This document shows positions 29,639 through 38,566 of a stretch of DNA of 64,000 nt, one piece after another. Position numbers and translations under genes: made by a program. Position 1 is the stretch's first letter. Each line of letters begins with the position of its first letter. This DNA comes from an uncultured Prevotellaceae bacterium (GTDB lineage Bacteria; Bacteroidota; Bacteroidia; Bacteroidales; Muribaculaceae), in assembly GCA_946186575.1 (NCBI GenBank), contig CAMHNO010000011.1, positions 1-64,000 of the forward strand, in the 5' to 3' direction. The notes beneath the pieces are model-generated. The model was given only the letters and a program-made list of their open reading frames with translations. It had not been told where the DNA came from and ran no database searches.

Positions 29639-30232
29639 TCACTCCGCATTTTGTTCAAAGAACTTCTTGCGGCTTTCCTTGCGGTTAACACCACCAAAGA
29701 ATTTCTGAACCTTTATCTTACGTTGCAACTGCATCAACGCGTAGAACATTGCCTCAGGGCGCGGAGGGCAACCAGGCAGATAGACGTCTACTGGGATGAT
29801 TTCATCTATACCCTTGACCACGCAATAGCTGTTCTTGAAAGGGCCACCACTGACGGTGCATGCCCCACATGCAATAACATACTTGGGCTCGGCCATCTGC
29901 TCATACAGGCGCTTCAGGGCAGGTGCCATGCGATAAGTAATTGTACCCTGACACATTATATAATCGGCTTGACGAGGTGAATTGCGCGCCACCTCAAAGC
30001 CAAAGCGTGCCATGTCGTAACGTGCTGCGCCCAAGCACATGAACTCGATAGCGCAACAACTTGTTCCAAAACAGAATGGCCACAGCGAGTTGCTGATGCC
30101 CCAGTTAATCAACTGATCGAGCTTTCCAACAACAACATTAGTGCCACTGGCGTTCAATTCCTGCACGAGCTGGTCAATGTACTCATTGTCCTTGAAGTCC
30201 TCGTGCTTCATGCTCTTTATCTTTACTTCCAT
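29639..30232 (-). CDS. nuoB: NADH-quinone oxidoreductase subunit B
   Basis: Carries the terminal cluster N2 that reduces quinone, 197 residues. Ligands are the adjacent cysteines in FGTSCCAIEF, the cysteine in IACGACTVSGG and that in YLPGCPPRPEA. The N-terminus (about 35 residues) is hydrophilic and variable. The start codon overlaps the 3' end of nuoA by 10 bp, so translation is coupled. The C-terminus is basic (GGVNRKESRKKFF). Confidence 0.96.
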   Translation of the reverse strand: MEVKIKSMKHEDFKDNEYIDQLVQELNASGTNVVVGKLDQLINWGISNSLWPFCFGTSCCAIEFMCLGAARYDMARFGFEVARNSPRQADYIMCQGTITYRMAPALKRLYEQMAEPKYVIACGACTVSGGPFKNSYCVVKGIDEIIPVDVYLPGCPPRPEAMFYALMQLQRKIKVQKFFGGVNRKESRKKFFEQNAE

Positions 30233-30591
30233 CTCAATGCTCCTTTCTTCCAGGCGTAAGCCAAGCCCAAAACTAATATAAACAGGAAAGTGCCCACAGC
30301 AATCAATGCTGTCGAGCCTAAATCCTTAGCAATCGTAGCCCAAGGAAAGAGGAAAACAGTTTCCACATCAAACAAGAGGAACAAGATTGCAAACAGATAG
30401 TAACCCACATGGAACTGCGCCATGCTATCACCGCGAGTGGGAATTCCACACTCATAGGTCTCTCCTTTCTTAGTTGTAAAACTGCGAGGGCCTATCAAGC
30501 GGGCTATAAGCAAGGCTGCAAACACAAGCACCGCGCCTGTGATCACTGCTGTAACAGCAAGTGTGGCATTCTGAATTGTTAGTAAAACCAT
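30223..30591 (-). CDS. nuoA: NADH-quinone oxidoreductase subunit A
   Basis: Small membrane subunit (ND3 homologue), 122 residues with three transmembrane helices. The conserved loop YECGIPTRGDSMAQFHVGYY corresponds to the conformational-switch loop near the quinone site, and the FLLFDVETVFLFPWA helix has the conserved acidic residues. It is the first gene of the run; the upstream region contains a promoter box about 290 bp away and a structured leader. Confidence 0.95.
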   Translation of the reverse strand: MVLLTIQNATLAVTAVITGAVLVFAALLIARLIGPRSFTTKKGETYECGIPTRGDSMAQFHVGYYLFAILFLLFDVETVFLFPWATIAKDLGSTALIAVGTFLFILVLGLAYAWKKGALRWK

Positions 30592-30886
30592 AAAAAACTA
30601 ATTGTTATAGTTGTTAATTATTATGTTCTTAATCAATATAAGCAAGTAATATAGTAAGCATCGCGCAATGAACAATAGAGTTCTTAAGCTAATGAATGCT
30701 CCTTACTTGAGACAATTGTGTCATAACATGAGAGAATATTCCGCATGCCCACAGAGCAATTGCCTTGCGAGTCATGTGATTGATATATATGTTTTCTCTC
30801 ATTAATTGCAATTAATAAAAGCCAGCATGAGTCCTTTAGTTTTGCGCTACAAAAGGAGAGTATGCTGCTTTTGCGGTGCAAATATA
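30592..30886 (-). promoter_or_regulatory. Candidate promoter and structured 5' leader of the nuo-atp operon
   Basis: The minus-strand box TATATTTG (30879-30886) is an exact TAnnTTTG match. A transcript from about 30872 would have a leader of about 280 nt. Right after the start it can fold AAAGCAGCATACTCTCCTTT against AAAGGACTCATGCTGGCTTT, ending in CUUUUAUU, which resembles an attenuator. Further down, ATGAGAGAA and TTCTCTCAT form a perfect 9-bp stem. I see no convincing gene in the interval; short reading frames there lack a recognisable product. Confidence 0.45.
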
Positions 30887-31312
30887 GTCATTTTTTTTTA
30901 TTAATAAGTCATCTTCATTAATATAATTATTAACAATTTCATTCATCATTTACAATCTTTTTTTAATCCCCTGATTTTATGCTTTCAAAGTAAATTGCTA
31001 TCTTTGCATGTCGACAAGCATTCACGCCAAGTAAGCTGTTTTGAGACACAAAAAACGCCCTCAGATACAACATCTTGTTTCACAGCTAATTATGTAAAAA
31101 ATTTTAAGTATAAAGACAAACTTTTACACTTTTTAGCGGTCAAAATTGGGCTTATGTCGTAATAAATGCATACTTTTGTGCGTTCAAAAAAACGTAGTGA
31201 CCCACTTTTGAGGTCAACAAGAAGCAGGAGAGCAAGCTTCGCAAACTGTGCTTGACACTCCATTTTCAATTCAGTATTTATTTTGCTTCTTGAAACTTTT
31301 AAAAAGCAAGTT
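30887..31312 (+). promoter_or_regulatory. Intergenic region with two candidate promoters upstream of the M23 gene
   Basis: This gene-free stretch holds TATCTTTG at 30999-31006 and a second box TACTTTTG at 31171-31178 with a weak -33 match (TTGG, 31146-31149, 21-bp spacing), both on the plus strand. The second would give a leader of about 130 nt for the M23 gene at 31313. The first could drive a longer leader or a small RNA. AGCTGTTTTGAGACA near 31031 pairs imperfectly with TGTTTCACAGCT near 31078. Confidence 0.4.
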
Positions 31313-32083
31313 ATGAAGTTTTCTTTTAATAGTCTGCGTGTAGCTTTTCTCGGTATTGCAATTTTATCAGTCAGCCTCGCAGCTAATTCACAATCAACCA
31401 ACGACTACCGTTCAAGACACCGTAACCTTTTAGCAAAACAAAACCGTGTAAAAGACAAAATCAAAGTCGAAGAGTCACAAAACTATGCTCGCGGACTTTA
31501 TGGTGACAAAGAAGCTGACAGATCCGACATCTACAGCGAGGGTTGGAACAGCGACCGAGTTAATCCATACCAGAATTCAACAATTCCTAACTCAAAAGTT
31601 ATTGACGTTTCAAGATATCACATGCCAGTAAAGCAAAAAGTGGTAACATCTCACTTTGGATATCGCAAGCAATTTGGACGCATGCACTATGGTGTAGACC
31701 TTAAGGCTTCGGTTGGCGACACTGTTTATGCTGCTTTCTCAGGAAAGGTTCGACTCACAAAGTTTGAACGCAATGGATATGGTTTTTATGTGATTGTACG
31801 TCACGACAACGGCATGGAGACCGTTTACGGCCACTTGTCAAAGTTCTTGGTCAAGCCAAACCAGCACGTAAAGGCAGGAAGCCCTATTGCTCTTAGCGGA
31901 AACACAGGTCGCAGCACTGGTCCGCACCTTCATTTCGAAACCCGCTACATGGGTGTTGCAATCAACCCAGAGAAGATTTTCGACTTTGGCAATGGTCGCA
32001 CTCACCGCAACCAGTACACATTCAACAAAAACAGCAATGACAATGCGCCCAGCAGCCGCCAGAGCGCAAGCCGCAGAAAATAA
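31313..32083 (+). CDS. Exported M23 family (LytM) peptidase
   Basis: Cell-wall metallopeptidase of 256 residues. The ATG at 31313 gives a signal peptide (MKFSFNSLRVAFLGIAILSV), so the protein is exported. A polar linker of about 90 residues is followed by the LytM domain with all zinc motifs: H and D in MHYGVDLKA, the YGHLS histidine, and HLHFE. A short Asn/Ser/Arg-rich tail follows. It probably cleaves peptidoglycan cross-links or regulates amidases during division. It stands alone with its own promoter region and terminator. Confidence 0.9.
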   Translation: MKFSFNSLRVAFLGIAILSVSLAANSQSTNDYRSRHRNLLAKQNRVKDKIKVEESQNYARGLYGDKEADRSDIYSEGWNSDRVNPYQNSTIPNSKVIDVSRYHMPVKQKVVTSHFGYRKQFGRMHYGVDLKASVGDTVYAAFSGKVRLTKFERNGYGFYVIVRHDNGMETVYGHLSKFLVKPNQHVKAGSPIALSGNTGRSTGPHLHFETRYMGVAINPEKIFDFGNGRTHRNQYTFNKNSNDNAPSSRQSASRRK

Positions 32084-32114
32084 TAAAACGATTTTTTTAG
32101 CACATAATACATTC

Positions 32115-32150
32115 CGGCCCAGTCTTTGTGAGATTGGGCCGAAATATTTT
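32115..32150 (+). terminator. Intrinsic terminator after the M23 gene
   Basis: CGGCCCA (32115-32121) pairs with TGGGCCG (32135-32141), followed by AAATATTTTA. It is 31 bp after the stop codon. Confidence 0.6.
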
Positions 32151-32253
32151 ATTGCCAAGATTCACTACAATATAATTCTTCTATAATGTGTGCTATCCTT
32201 CATTAAAAGTGAAAAACTTAGTCCACACTGGCACTCAGCTTATTTTTTTTGAC

Positions 32254-32261
32254 TAATTTTG
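32254..32261 (+). promoter_or_regulatory. Promoter -7 box for the fatty-acid transporter gene
   Basis: TAATTTTG, an exact TAnnTTTG match 65 bp before the ATG at 32327. No clear -33 box. Confidence 0.45.
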
Positions 32262-32326
32262 CAGGTCACTAACCAAAAATGAATAAATAATTATTCATAT
32301 TACTTATTTCAAAGAACTTCTATCAA

Positions 32327-33673
32327 ATGATAAAATTTTGCGTGCGATTAGTGCAACGTTGGTTGCCAGAGCCATTTATTTTCGCCATACTGCTCACCTT
32401 TGTGGCTGCGATAGTGGCGATGCCATTGTGTCGCCAGACTCCACTTGAAGTGGTTGAGCACTGGGGCGACGGTGTTTGGAATTTATTAGAGTTTGCCATG
32501 CAAATGGCCCTTGTTCTTGTGTGTGGGTCGACTTTAGCGGCTGCTCCGGTTATCAAACGAACCATCAATGCAATGGCTCGCTTTCCCCAAAGTGCTCCCG
32601 CTGCAATAGCTCTCGTGACTGTGGTGTCGGCATTATCATGCTGGCTCAATTGGGGGTTTGGACTTATTGTCGGCGTGGTGTTTGCTAAGGCAATAGCACG
32701 CCAGCGTTCTGATGTCGACTATCGGCTCCTTATCGCATCGGCCTACAGTGGCTTCGTTGTGTGGCATGCCGGTATTTCAGGCTCTATACCTCTAACAATG
32801 GCCACACCCGGCGAGTCACTCGCAATAGCCACTAATGGTGCGTTAACCGAACCTGTTCCATTGGCACAAACAATCCTTGACTGGCACAATTTGGTTACTG
32901 TGGTGGTTGTGATAATAGGCATCACCATTGCCAACACATTGATGCATCCAAAGCAAGGTGTCCTCACCATTGACCCCGCACTCCTGAAGGATGATGACAA
33001 TGTTACGACCGCAGTTTCATCTTCGACCAAGACACCGGCACAGCGTCTTGAGCAAAGCAAACTGCTCTCATGGATAGTGGCACTGATGCTTGTTGCCTAT
33101 CTCGTAATTCACCTCTTTGTGAAGGGTGCCACTTTAGACCTTGGCGGAGTGATCATGATATTTCTCGCTCTTGGGCTCGTGCTACATCCCACACCTGTTG
33201 CCTATGTGCGTGCTTTTGGGAAAGCGACTACTGGTGCTGCTGGAATCATATTACAGTTCCCATTCTATGCAGGCATCATGGGCATCGTCACTGGCGTCGG
33301 TGTTAGTGGCATCAGTCTTGGTGGTGTCTTAGCCGATGCTTGCATACAAATCAGCAACTCGGTTACCTATCCCCTACTCACCTTCCTTTGTGCCGCAGTG
33401 CTCAATCTGTTTGTGCCAAGTGGAGGCGGTCACTGGGCCGTGCAGGCACCAGTCATGTTTACCGCTGGAGCCAACCTTGGTGTGGAGCCAGGCTTAACAG
33501 GTATGGCCATCGCATGGGGCGACGCATGGACCAATCTCATACAACCATTTTGGGCACTTCCTGCCTTGGCTATAGCACGCCTTGACGCAAAGGACATCAT
33601 GGGATACTGCCTCATCGATCTCCTCGTCACTGGTGTCATTATCTGTGCTGGCATGTTGGTTTGGGCAATGTAG
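32327..33673 (+). CDS. Short-chain fatty acid transporter (AtoE family)
   Basis: Integral membrane protein of 448 residues with about 11-12 transmembrane helices, matching the short-chain fatty acid transporter family (TIGR00366/AtoE). Recognisable segments are WLPEPFIFAILLTF at the N-terminus, LNWGFGLIVG, and the FVPSGGGHWAVQAPV motif near the C-terminus. The expected substrates are short-chain acids such as butyrate or acetoacetate; direction of transport is not evident. It is a single gene between the M23 peptidase and pgk, with its own promoter box. The location and link to fermentation acids are inferred. Confidence 0.88.
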   Translation: MIKFCVRLVQRWLPEPFIFAILLTFVAAIVAMPLCRQTPLEVVEHWGDGVWNLLEFAMQMALVLVCGSTLAAAPVIKRTINAMARFPQSAPAAIALVTVVSALSCWLNWGFGLIVGVVFAKAIARQRSDVDYRLLIASAYSGFVVWHAGISGSIPLTMATPGESLAIATNGALTEPVPLAQTILDWHNLVTVVVVIIGITIANTLMHPKQGVLTIDPALLKDDDNVTTAVSSSTKTPAQRLEQSKLLSWIVALMLVAYLVIHLFVKGATLDLGGVIMIFLALGLVLHPTPVAYVRAFGKATTGAAGIILQFPFYAGIMGIVTGVGVSGISLGGVLADACIQISNSVTYPLLTFLCAAVLNLFVPSGGGHWAVQAPVMFTAGANLGVEPGLTGMAIAWGDAWTNLIQPFWALPALAIARLDAKDIMGYCLIDLLVTGVIICAGMLVWAM

Positions 33674-33785
33674 ACCCAACATCAAATCATGACGACGCCT
33701 TTTGCTGCTATGCCGACAAGTTGAAAAACAATAAATTGTTGATAACTTTTCTGCATAAAGAATAATTATTATAGAATAATTTTCA

Positions 33786-33793
33786 TAAATTTG
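33786..33793 (+). promoter_or_regulatory. Promoter -7 box for pgk
   Basis: TAAATTTG, an exact TAnnTTTG match 48 bp upstream of the pgk ATG. No clear -33 box. Confidence 0.5.
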
Positions 33794-33841
33794 TACACAC
33801 AAGTATAATTTAGGTACTATTTTTAAATATCATCATTAATC

Positions 33842-35092
33842 ATGGCTAATTTTAACGATTACAATTTTGCTGGTAAAAAAGCTATTGTGCGTGTAGATTT
33901 CAACGTTCCACTGAACGAGGAAGGTAAGATAACCGACGACACCCGCATTCGCGGCGCATTGCCCACCCTCAAGAAAATTCTTGCTGATGGTGGCGCACTG
34001 GTGGTTATGTCGCACATGGGTAAACCTAAGGGCAAAGTAAATCCTAAGCTTTCACTGAGTCAAATAGTTGATGCAGTTGCAGCAGCACTGGGCACTGAAG
34101 TAAAATTCGCTCCCGACTGCGGTAAAGCTGCCGACGCTGCAGCAGCCCTGCAACCTGGTGAAGTGCTAATGCTTGAAAACCTTCGTTTCTACCCCGAGGA
34201 AGAAGGCAAGCCCGTAGACATCGACAAAGAAGATCCATCCTACGATACTGCCAAGAAGGAGATGAAGACTCGTCAAGCCGAGTTTGCAAAGACTCTTGCC
34301 AGCTATGCCGACTGCTACGTGAATGATGCCTTTGGCACTGCCCACCGTCGCCATGCATCCACAGCAGTCATAGCCGACTATTTCGACAATGACAACAAGA
34401 TGCTTGGCTTACTGATGGAGAAAGAAGTGACAGCCATTGACAACGTGTTGAAGAACGCTCAACATCCTTTCACCGCAATTATTGGAGGCAGCAAGGTGTC
34501 GTCGAAACTTGCTGTTATCAAGAATCTACTTGACAAAGTAGACAATCTAATAATTGGCGGAGGAATGGGATTCACATTCTTCAAGGCTGAGGGAGGCAAG
34601 ATTGGCAACTCTCTTCATGAAGATGACCTTATGCCAGAAGCACTCAACGTGCTTGCCGAGGCCAAAAAGAAGGGTGTGCATGTACAGCTCTCGGTTGCAA
34701 CAGTAGCAGGCCGCGAGTTTAAGAACGACACAGAGCAACGCATTTTCGACACCCATAATATCGAAGACGGATGGGAGGGTATGGACGCAAGTCCTGCATC
34801 GCTCGCTTTGTGGAAGGAAATCATCATGCAGAGCAAGACAATATTGTGGAATGGTCCTGTGGGCGTGTTTGAGTTTGAGAACTTTGCCAAGGGAACAGGC
34901 GAAATAGCAAAATACGTTGCTGAGGCAACAAGGAATGGTGCCTACTCGCTCGTGGGTGGTGGCGATTCAGTTGCTGCTGTCAACAAGTTTGGTCTTGCCG
35001 ACCAAGTATCTTACGTCTCGACCGGTGGTGGAGCTATGCTCGAAGCTATTGAGGGCAAGACTCTGCCAGGCGTAGCAGCCATCAAGGGCTAA
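33842..35092 (+). CDS. pgk: Phosphoglycerate kinase
   Basis: Glycolytic enzyme that forms ATP from 1,3-bisphosphoglycerate and ADP; 416 residues, cytoplasmic. Substrate-binding motifs are [10 protein letters not shown] near the N-terminus, the SHMGKPKG segment, [10 protein letters not shown], and [13 protein letters not shown]. The ATP-binding half carries [27 protein letters not shown] and GGGDSVAAV. All standard active-site segments are intact. It is monocistronic: its own promoter box lies 48 bp upstream and a bidirectional terminator follows. Confidence 0.97.
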   Translation: MANFNDYNFAGKKAIVRVDFNVPLNEEGKITDDTRIRGALPTLKKILADGGALVVMSHMGKPKGKVNPKLSLSQIVDAVAAALGTEVKFAPDCGKAADAAAALQPGEVLMLENLRFYPEEEGKPVDIDKEDPSYDTAKKEMKTRQAEFAKTLASYADCYVNDAFGTAHRRHASTAVIADYFDNDNKMLGLLMEKEVTAIDNVLKNAQHPFTAIIGGSKVSSKLAVIKNLLDKVDNLIIGGGMGFTFFKAEGGKIGNSLHEDDLMPEALNVLAEAKKKGVHVQLSVATVAGREFKNDTEQRIFDTHNIEDGWEGMDASPASLALWKEIIMQSKTILWNGPVGVFEFENFAKGTGEIAKYVAEATRNGAYSLVGGGDSVAAVNKFGLADQVSYVSTGGGAMLEAIEGKTLPGVAAIKG

Positions 35093-35114
35093 TAGTTTTT
35101 TAAAAAAAGATTGT

Positions 35115-35147
35115 AAAAGGCGGAGCCTGTTATCGGCTTCGCCTTTT
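35115..35147. terminator. Bidirectional terminator between pgk and the YfhO-type gene
   Basis: AAAAGGCG (35115-35122) pairs with CGCCTTTT (35140-35147), with an inner AGCC/GGCT stem and a 7-nt loop. The stop codon of the minus-strand gene (35130-35132) lies in the loop. Confidence 0.8.
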
Positions 35148-37304
35148 CTTTAGCTTATCGTTCAATGCTATCAGCACCAACAGCAACACACTCCCAGCAC
35201 TGATGAATGCGCCTATTTTCAAACCAGAAGGAAAGTATTCTGCAACAATCGAATGCCTGCCTTGAGGCACTATCATGGCTTGCATGCACAGGTTTGCTTT
35301 ATAGATTGTTAATGGTTTACCATCGATTTTAGCAGAAAAACCTTTAGCAAATGGTACGCTGAAGTATAGCACCGATGGTTTGGCCACATTCACCAAAGCT
35401 TTATATCCACATGAGTTGCCAGAAAAGCTCGTTGCTACAACTATACTACTATCATTACTTTCAATACCATGCTGCATGATGGACTTAAATATCGGCTCAT
35501 CGTTATCCTCAATCACAAGATGCGAGAGCATGAGTCTGGGCAGATTACGAGTGGTGTCGTCAAACATTTTATTAAACTCACTGCGAGTTATATAGCTATT
35601 GTAGCTAAAACCAATGGGAATATATCGCTTGGCATCACGCATGGCCACATTGCCAAGTGAGTCGATGTCATAGACATAGCGCACCGAAAGCAAAGCATCG
35701 AAGTCGTCTTGATAAATATTAGCACGCAATTTATTAGTCGCCCAAAAGTCGCGTGTAGCGGTCTTGTAAAGGCTATCAATGCCCGAAGTGATTACTGAGT
35801 GATAGCCCTCAACGCTGGCATGATTGCGAAGTAGGCCGAGATTGTAACTAATAAAGTCATTTTCTTGTCCACGAAAATCAACGCGACTACCAACATTTAA
35901 CGAACTACCACACTCAACATCTTGAATATAACTTTTATAGCGTTCAGAATCAAGACCACTATTAATAGAAGCTAAATTTAACAAGAAAAGCCACATCTGC
36001 ACGACAACGCAGCCCACCATTGCTCCCTTAAGCCACCGGAACGAAATCTTGCCATTACTCCACAATACCAAAACAATAATACCACCAAAAAACAACGCTA
36101 TCAATGCCATGAATCTCGCTCCAAGCACATGATGTCCACCTGCGATAAGTGCATTAGCTGTAAACATAAGAACAAGAATCGATGCAGTTATTGAATAAAA
36201 CACCACTCCCCTTTTCACATTGCACTTCTCATCGAGTACTTTAACAGTACATAAAACTATTATCAATGTGAGTGCATAGGCCCATCGAGTATATAAGGGA
36301 TTGGTAAACAATGTGAAAATACCATTTAACGGAGTGAGATATAAAATCATGAAGATTGCCAGCAGAGCCGAGAGCCAGTCGCGACAACGGCATGCATATA
36401 TAATTGCAAGCGAAGCGCCAAACACCGAAATGCAAGCTTCGTTGCTTAGTGATGCAGAGCCTTCAGGCACAAATGCAGTAGTGCCTTCCACAACTTTGGG
36501 CATAATCACAGTGCGCAATCGCTCAAAGATATTGTACAAAGCAGTGGCATCTAACGCACTATGAGCTTCGGTTCGTGTGGTTTCCAACATTTGACTGCAT
36601 ACAGGCAGTAACAAGAAGGAACACATCATTATGCCCACAACAACAGCTACAACACCTTTTGTGAAAACAAAAACATTGATTCTAATATCAGAATCAAATT
36701 GTCTAAAAATCACATAGATAAGCGCTGCCAAAAAAGAACTTATTGCAAAGTAAAAATTTACAAATGTGACAATGAATGCCGCAAGAGCGACACAAGTCAT
36801 GCCCCAATTCTCATTCCTAAGGAGTCGCTCCAGTGCAAGTAGGAGAAGTATAAAAGCGATTATCGGTTCATAGAAGTGATAGTAATATAATGAAGCTATG
36901 TTGAATGATGAGAATGTAAAGAGGAAAGATCCTAATGCAGAATTCTCACTGCTCACTCCCATCTTCCGCAAATAAACACTCGATAAGAATGCCAAACACA
37001 GAAATTTGAGAATCAAGGTTATACACAATCCTACCTCAAGCAAAGATTCAGGAAACAGGCAATTAATCCACACAAATGGGCTTGTGAGGGTGTAGAACGC
37101 ATAAGAACCTATGAAATCGCTACCCAAATAGGTGTTCCACGACCACCAGGGTGCACCAGTAGCGAGCATATGCTTTGTCTCAAGAATAAACGCCACTTCT
37201 TGATGCAAAAAGTCGCTCGATAGCCACAAGTTGCCTCTCAACAACATTACTGGCAAGAAAGCTAACGCCAGTGTGAGTAATGTAAAAAACAGCAACTTGC
37301 GCAT
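35130..37304 (-). CDS. YfhO-family polytopic membrane protein (GT-C-like)
   Basis: A 724-residue membrane protein with about 12-14 transmembrane helices, a soluble extracytoplasmic domain near residues 440-690 and a final membrane helix before a basic tail (KLKKRRSR). It matches the YfhO family, which has a GT-C glycosyltransferase fold and in Firmicutes glycosylates lipoteichoic acid using lipid-linked sugars. The GT2 gene just upstream could make such a donor, so the pair would glycosylate an unknown extracytoplasmic acceptor. The ATG at 37304 is preferred: it lies 7 bp after the GT2 stop codon, whereas a TTG at 37325 would overlap that gene. Confidence 0.82.
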   Translation of the reverse strand: MRKLLFFTLLTLALAFLPVMLLRGNLWLSSDFLHQEVAFILETKHMLATGAPWWSWNTYLGSDFIGSYAFYTLTSPFVWINCLFPESLLEVGLCITLILKFLCLAFLSSVYLRKMGVSSENSALGSFLFTFSSFNIASLYYYHFYEPIIAFILLLLALERLLRNENWGMTCVALAAFIVTFVNFYFAISSFLAALIYVIFRQFDSDIRINVFVFTKGVVAVVVGIMMCSFLLLPVCSQMLETTRTEAHSALDATALYNIFERLRTVIMPKVVEGTTAFVPEGSASLSNEACISVFGASLAIIYACRCRDWLSALLAIFMILYLTPLNGIFTLFTNPLYTRWAYALTLIIVLCTVKVLDEKCNVKRGVVFYSITASILVLMFTANALIAGGHHVLGARFMALIALFFGGIIVLVLWSNGKISFRWLKGAMVGCVVVQMWLFLLNLASINSGLDSERYKSYIQDVECGSSLNVGSRVDFRGQENDFISYNLGLLRNHASVEGYHSVITSGIDSLYKTATRDFWATNKLRANIYQDDFDALLSVRYVYDIDSLGNVAMRDAKRYIPIGFSYNSYITRSEFNKMFDDTTRNLPRLMLSHLVIEDNDEPIFKSIMQHGIESNDSSIVVATSFSGNSCGYKALVNVAKPSVLYFSVPFAKGFSAKIDGKPLTIYKANLCMQAMIVPQGRHSIVAEYFPSGLKIGAFISAGSVLLLVLIALNDKLKKRRSR

Positions 37305-37311
37305 GAGAGAA

Positions 37312-38277
37312 TTATTCTTTATCAAGTCCTATTGTAGTGTCGATGTTATAGCGAGGACGATTCTTCACTTCGGCATAAATCTTTCCCACATACTCACCAA
37401 TTATGCCAAGACCTATCAGTACAAAAGCTCCCACAAGCCATACCGACAGGATGAGTGAGGGCCAACCCGACACGGCACGACCCATAAAATAAGCGGTAAG
37501 CACATAGGCAAGCATTATCAGAGCTATTATCAAGAACAAAAGCCCCACTTGCATAACCAAGCGCACAGGCTTCACACTGAACGACGTAATGCCATCGATT
37601 GCAAAATTCACCATCTTGCCAAGAGGGTACTTACTCTCGCCAGCAGTGCGAGCACTTCGGTCGTAATAAACACAATCAGTCTTATAGCCGAGTTTTGTGA
37701 CAATGCCACGGATAAAGAGATTGCGTTCCTTGTAATCGAGTAGTGCAAGCACGGCACGACGGCTCATCAAGCGGAAGTCGGCATGATTATTGATGGTGTC
37801 AACACCCAATCGGTTCATGAGTTTATAAAAAAGTCTGGCGGTGTTGCGTTTGAACCATGAGTCGGACTTGCGCTCACGGCGCACCCCGAACACTATATCG
37901 CAACCCTCCTTGTAACGCTCTACCATCGTGGGAATAACGTTAATGTCGTCTTGCAAGTCGGCATCGATGCTCACTGTGATGTCGCAGTGCTCAACCGCCT
38001 GTGCCAAGCCAGCCATCAGCGCATTCTGGTGACCACTGTTGCAGGCAAGCTTCACACCAGCAACGCTTTCATCCTCCTGAGACAGCAAACTTATTATATT
38101 CCACGTATCATCTCGCGAACCGTCGTCGACATAGAGCAACTTACTGTCAATGTCTATCAATTTCTGCGACAACATTTGCTTCATGAGTTGTTTCAACCTC
38201 TCATGACTGCTGGGAAGCACATCCTGCTCATTAAAGCAAGGTACAATAATATATAAAACCGGGGTTTCTCTTGTCAT
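37312..38277 (-). CDS. GT2 glycosyltransferase, polyprenyl-phosphate sugar synthase type
   Basis: A 321-residue protein with an N-terminal GT-A domain and two C-terminal transmembrane helices (about residues 235-300), like GtrB, ArnC and DPM1-type enzymes that load a sugar from a nucleotide donor onto undecaprenyl phosphate on the inner face of the membrane. Motifs: IVPCFNEQD at the N-terminus, DDGSRDDT, and the metal-binding DAD in VSIDADLQDD. It lies 7 bp before the YfhO-type gene on the same strand; together they look like a two-step lipid-linked glycosylation unit. The sugar is unknown. Confidence 0.9.
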   Translation of the reverse strand: MTRETPVLYIIVPCFNEQDVLPSSHERLKQLMKQMLSQKLIDIDSKLLYVDDGSRDDTWNIISLLSQEDESVAGVKLACNSGHQNALMAGLAQAVEHCDITVSIDADLQDDINVIPTMVERYKEGCDIVFGVRRERKSDSWFKRNTARLFYKLMNRLGVDTINNHADFRLMSRRAVLALLDYKERNLFIRGIVTKLGYKTDCVYYDRSARTAGESKYPLGKMVNFAIDGITSFSVKPVRLVMQVGLLFLIIALIMLAYVLTAYFMGRAVSGWPSLILSVWLVGAFVLIGLGIIGEYVGKIYAEVKNRPRYNIDTTIGLDKE

Positions 38278-38483
38278 ATTTCAATTCTGAGATTTCAAAA
38301 ATCACAACCTCACGCACTAAACCGTGATATTTAATTTACAAAATTATAAAAAAAACACATTTCAGCAATAACTTAGATAGAAAATCACTCAAAAAACACA
38401 AAAGACTGAATACACATCAATTTTTTAATGTGTAAAATAACTTAAAATCACCATTATCTATTCAATGTTTCGCAAATTATTCT

Positions 38484-38491
38484 TAACTTTG
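38484..38491 (+). promoter_or_regulatory. Promoter -7 box for the methylmalonyl-CoA mutase operon
   Basis: TAACTTTG, an exact TAnnTTTG match 76 bp upstream of mutA, in a 289-bp AT-rich region. I do not see a cobalamin riboswitch there. Confidence 0.5.
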
Positions 38492-38566
38492 TGGTCGTTT
38501 TTTAAAATACACAATTAAAACGCAGAATCATACTACGTTACTATATAAATTTTACTATTAAAAGTT

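Noticed and set aside
30684-30881. A 65-codon frame on the minus strand in the nuoA leader
   Set aside because: Its start lies in or before the predicted promoter box and it overlaps the leader hairpins; no domain, so it was treated as non-coding.
31090-31401. A 103-codon minus-strand frame in the nuoA-M23 gap
   Set aside because: It overlaps the start and signal peptide of the M23 gene and covers the promoter boxes; no recognisable domain.
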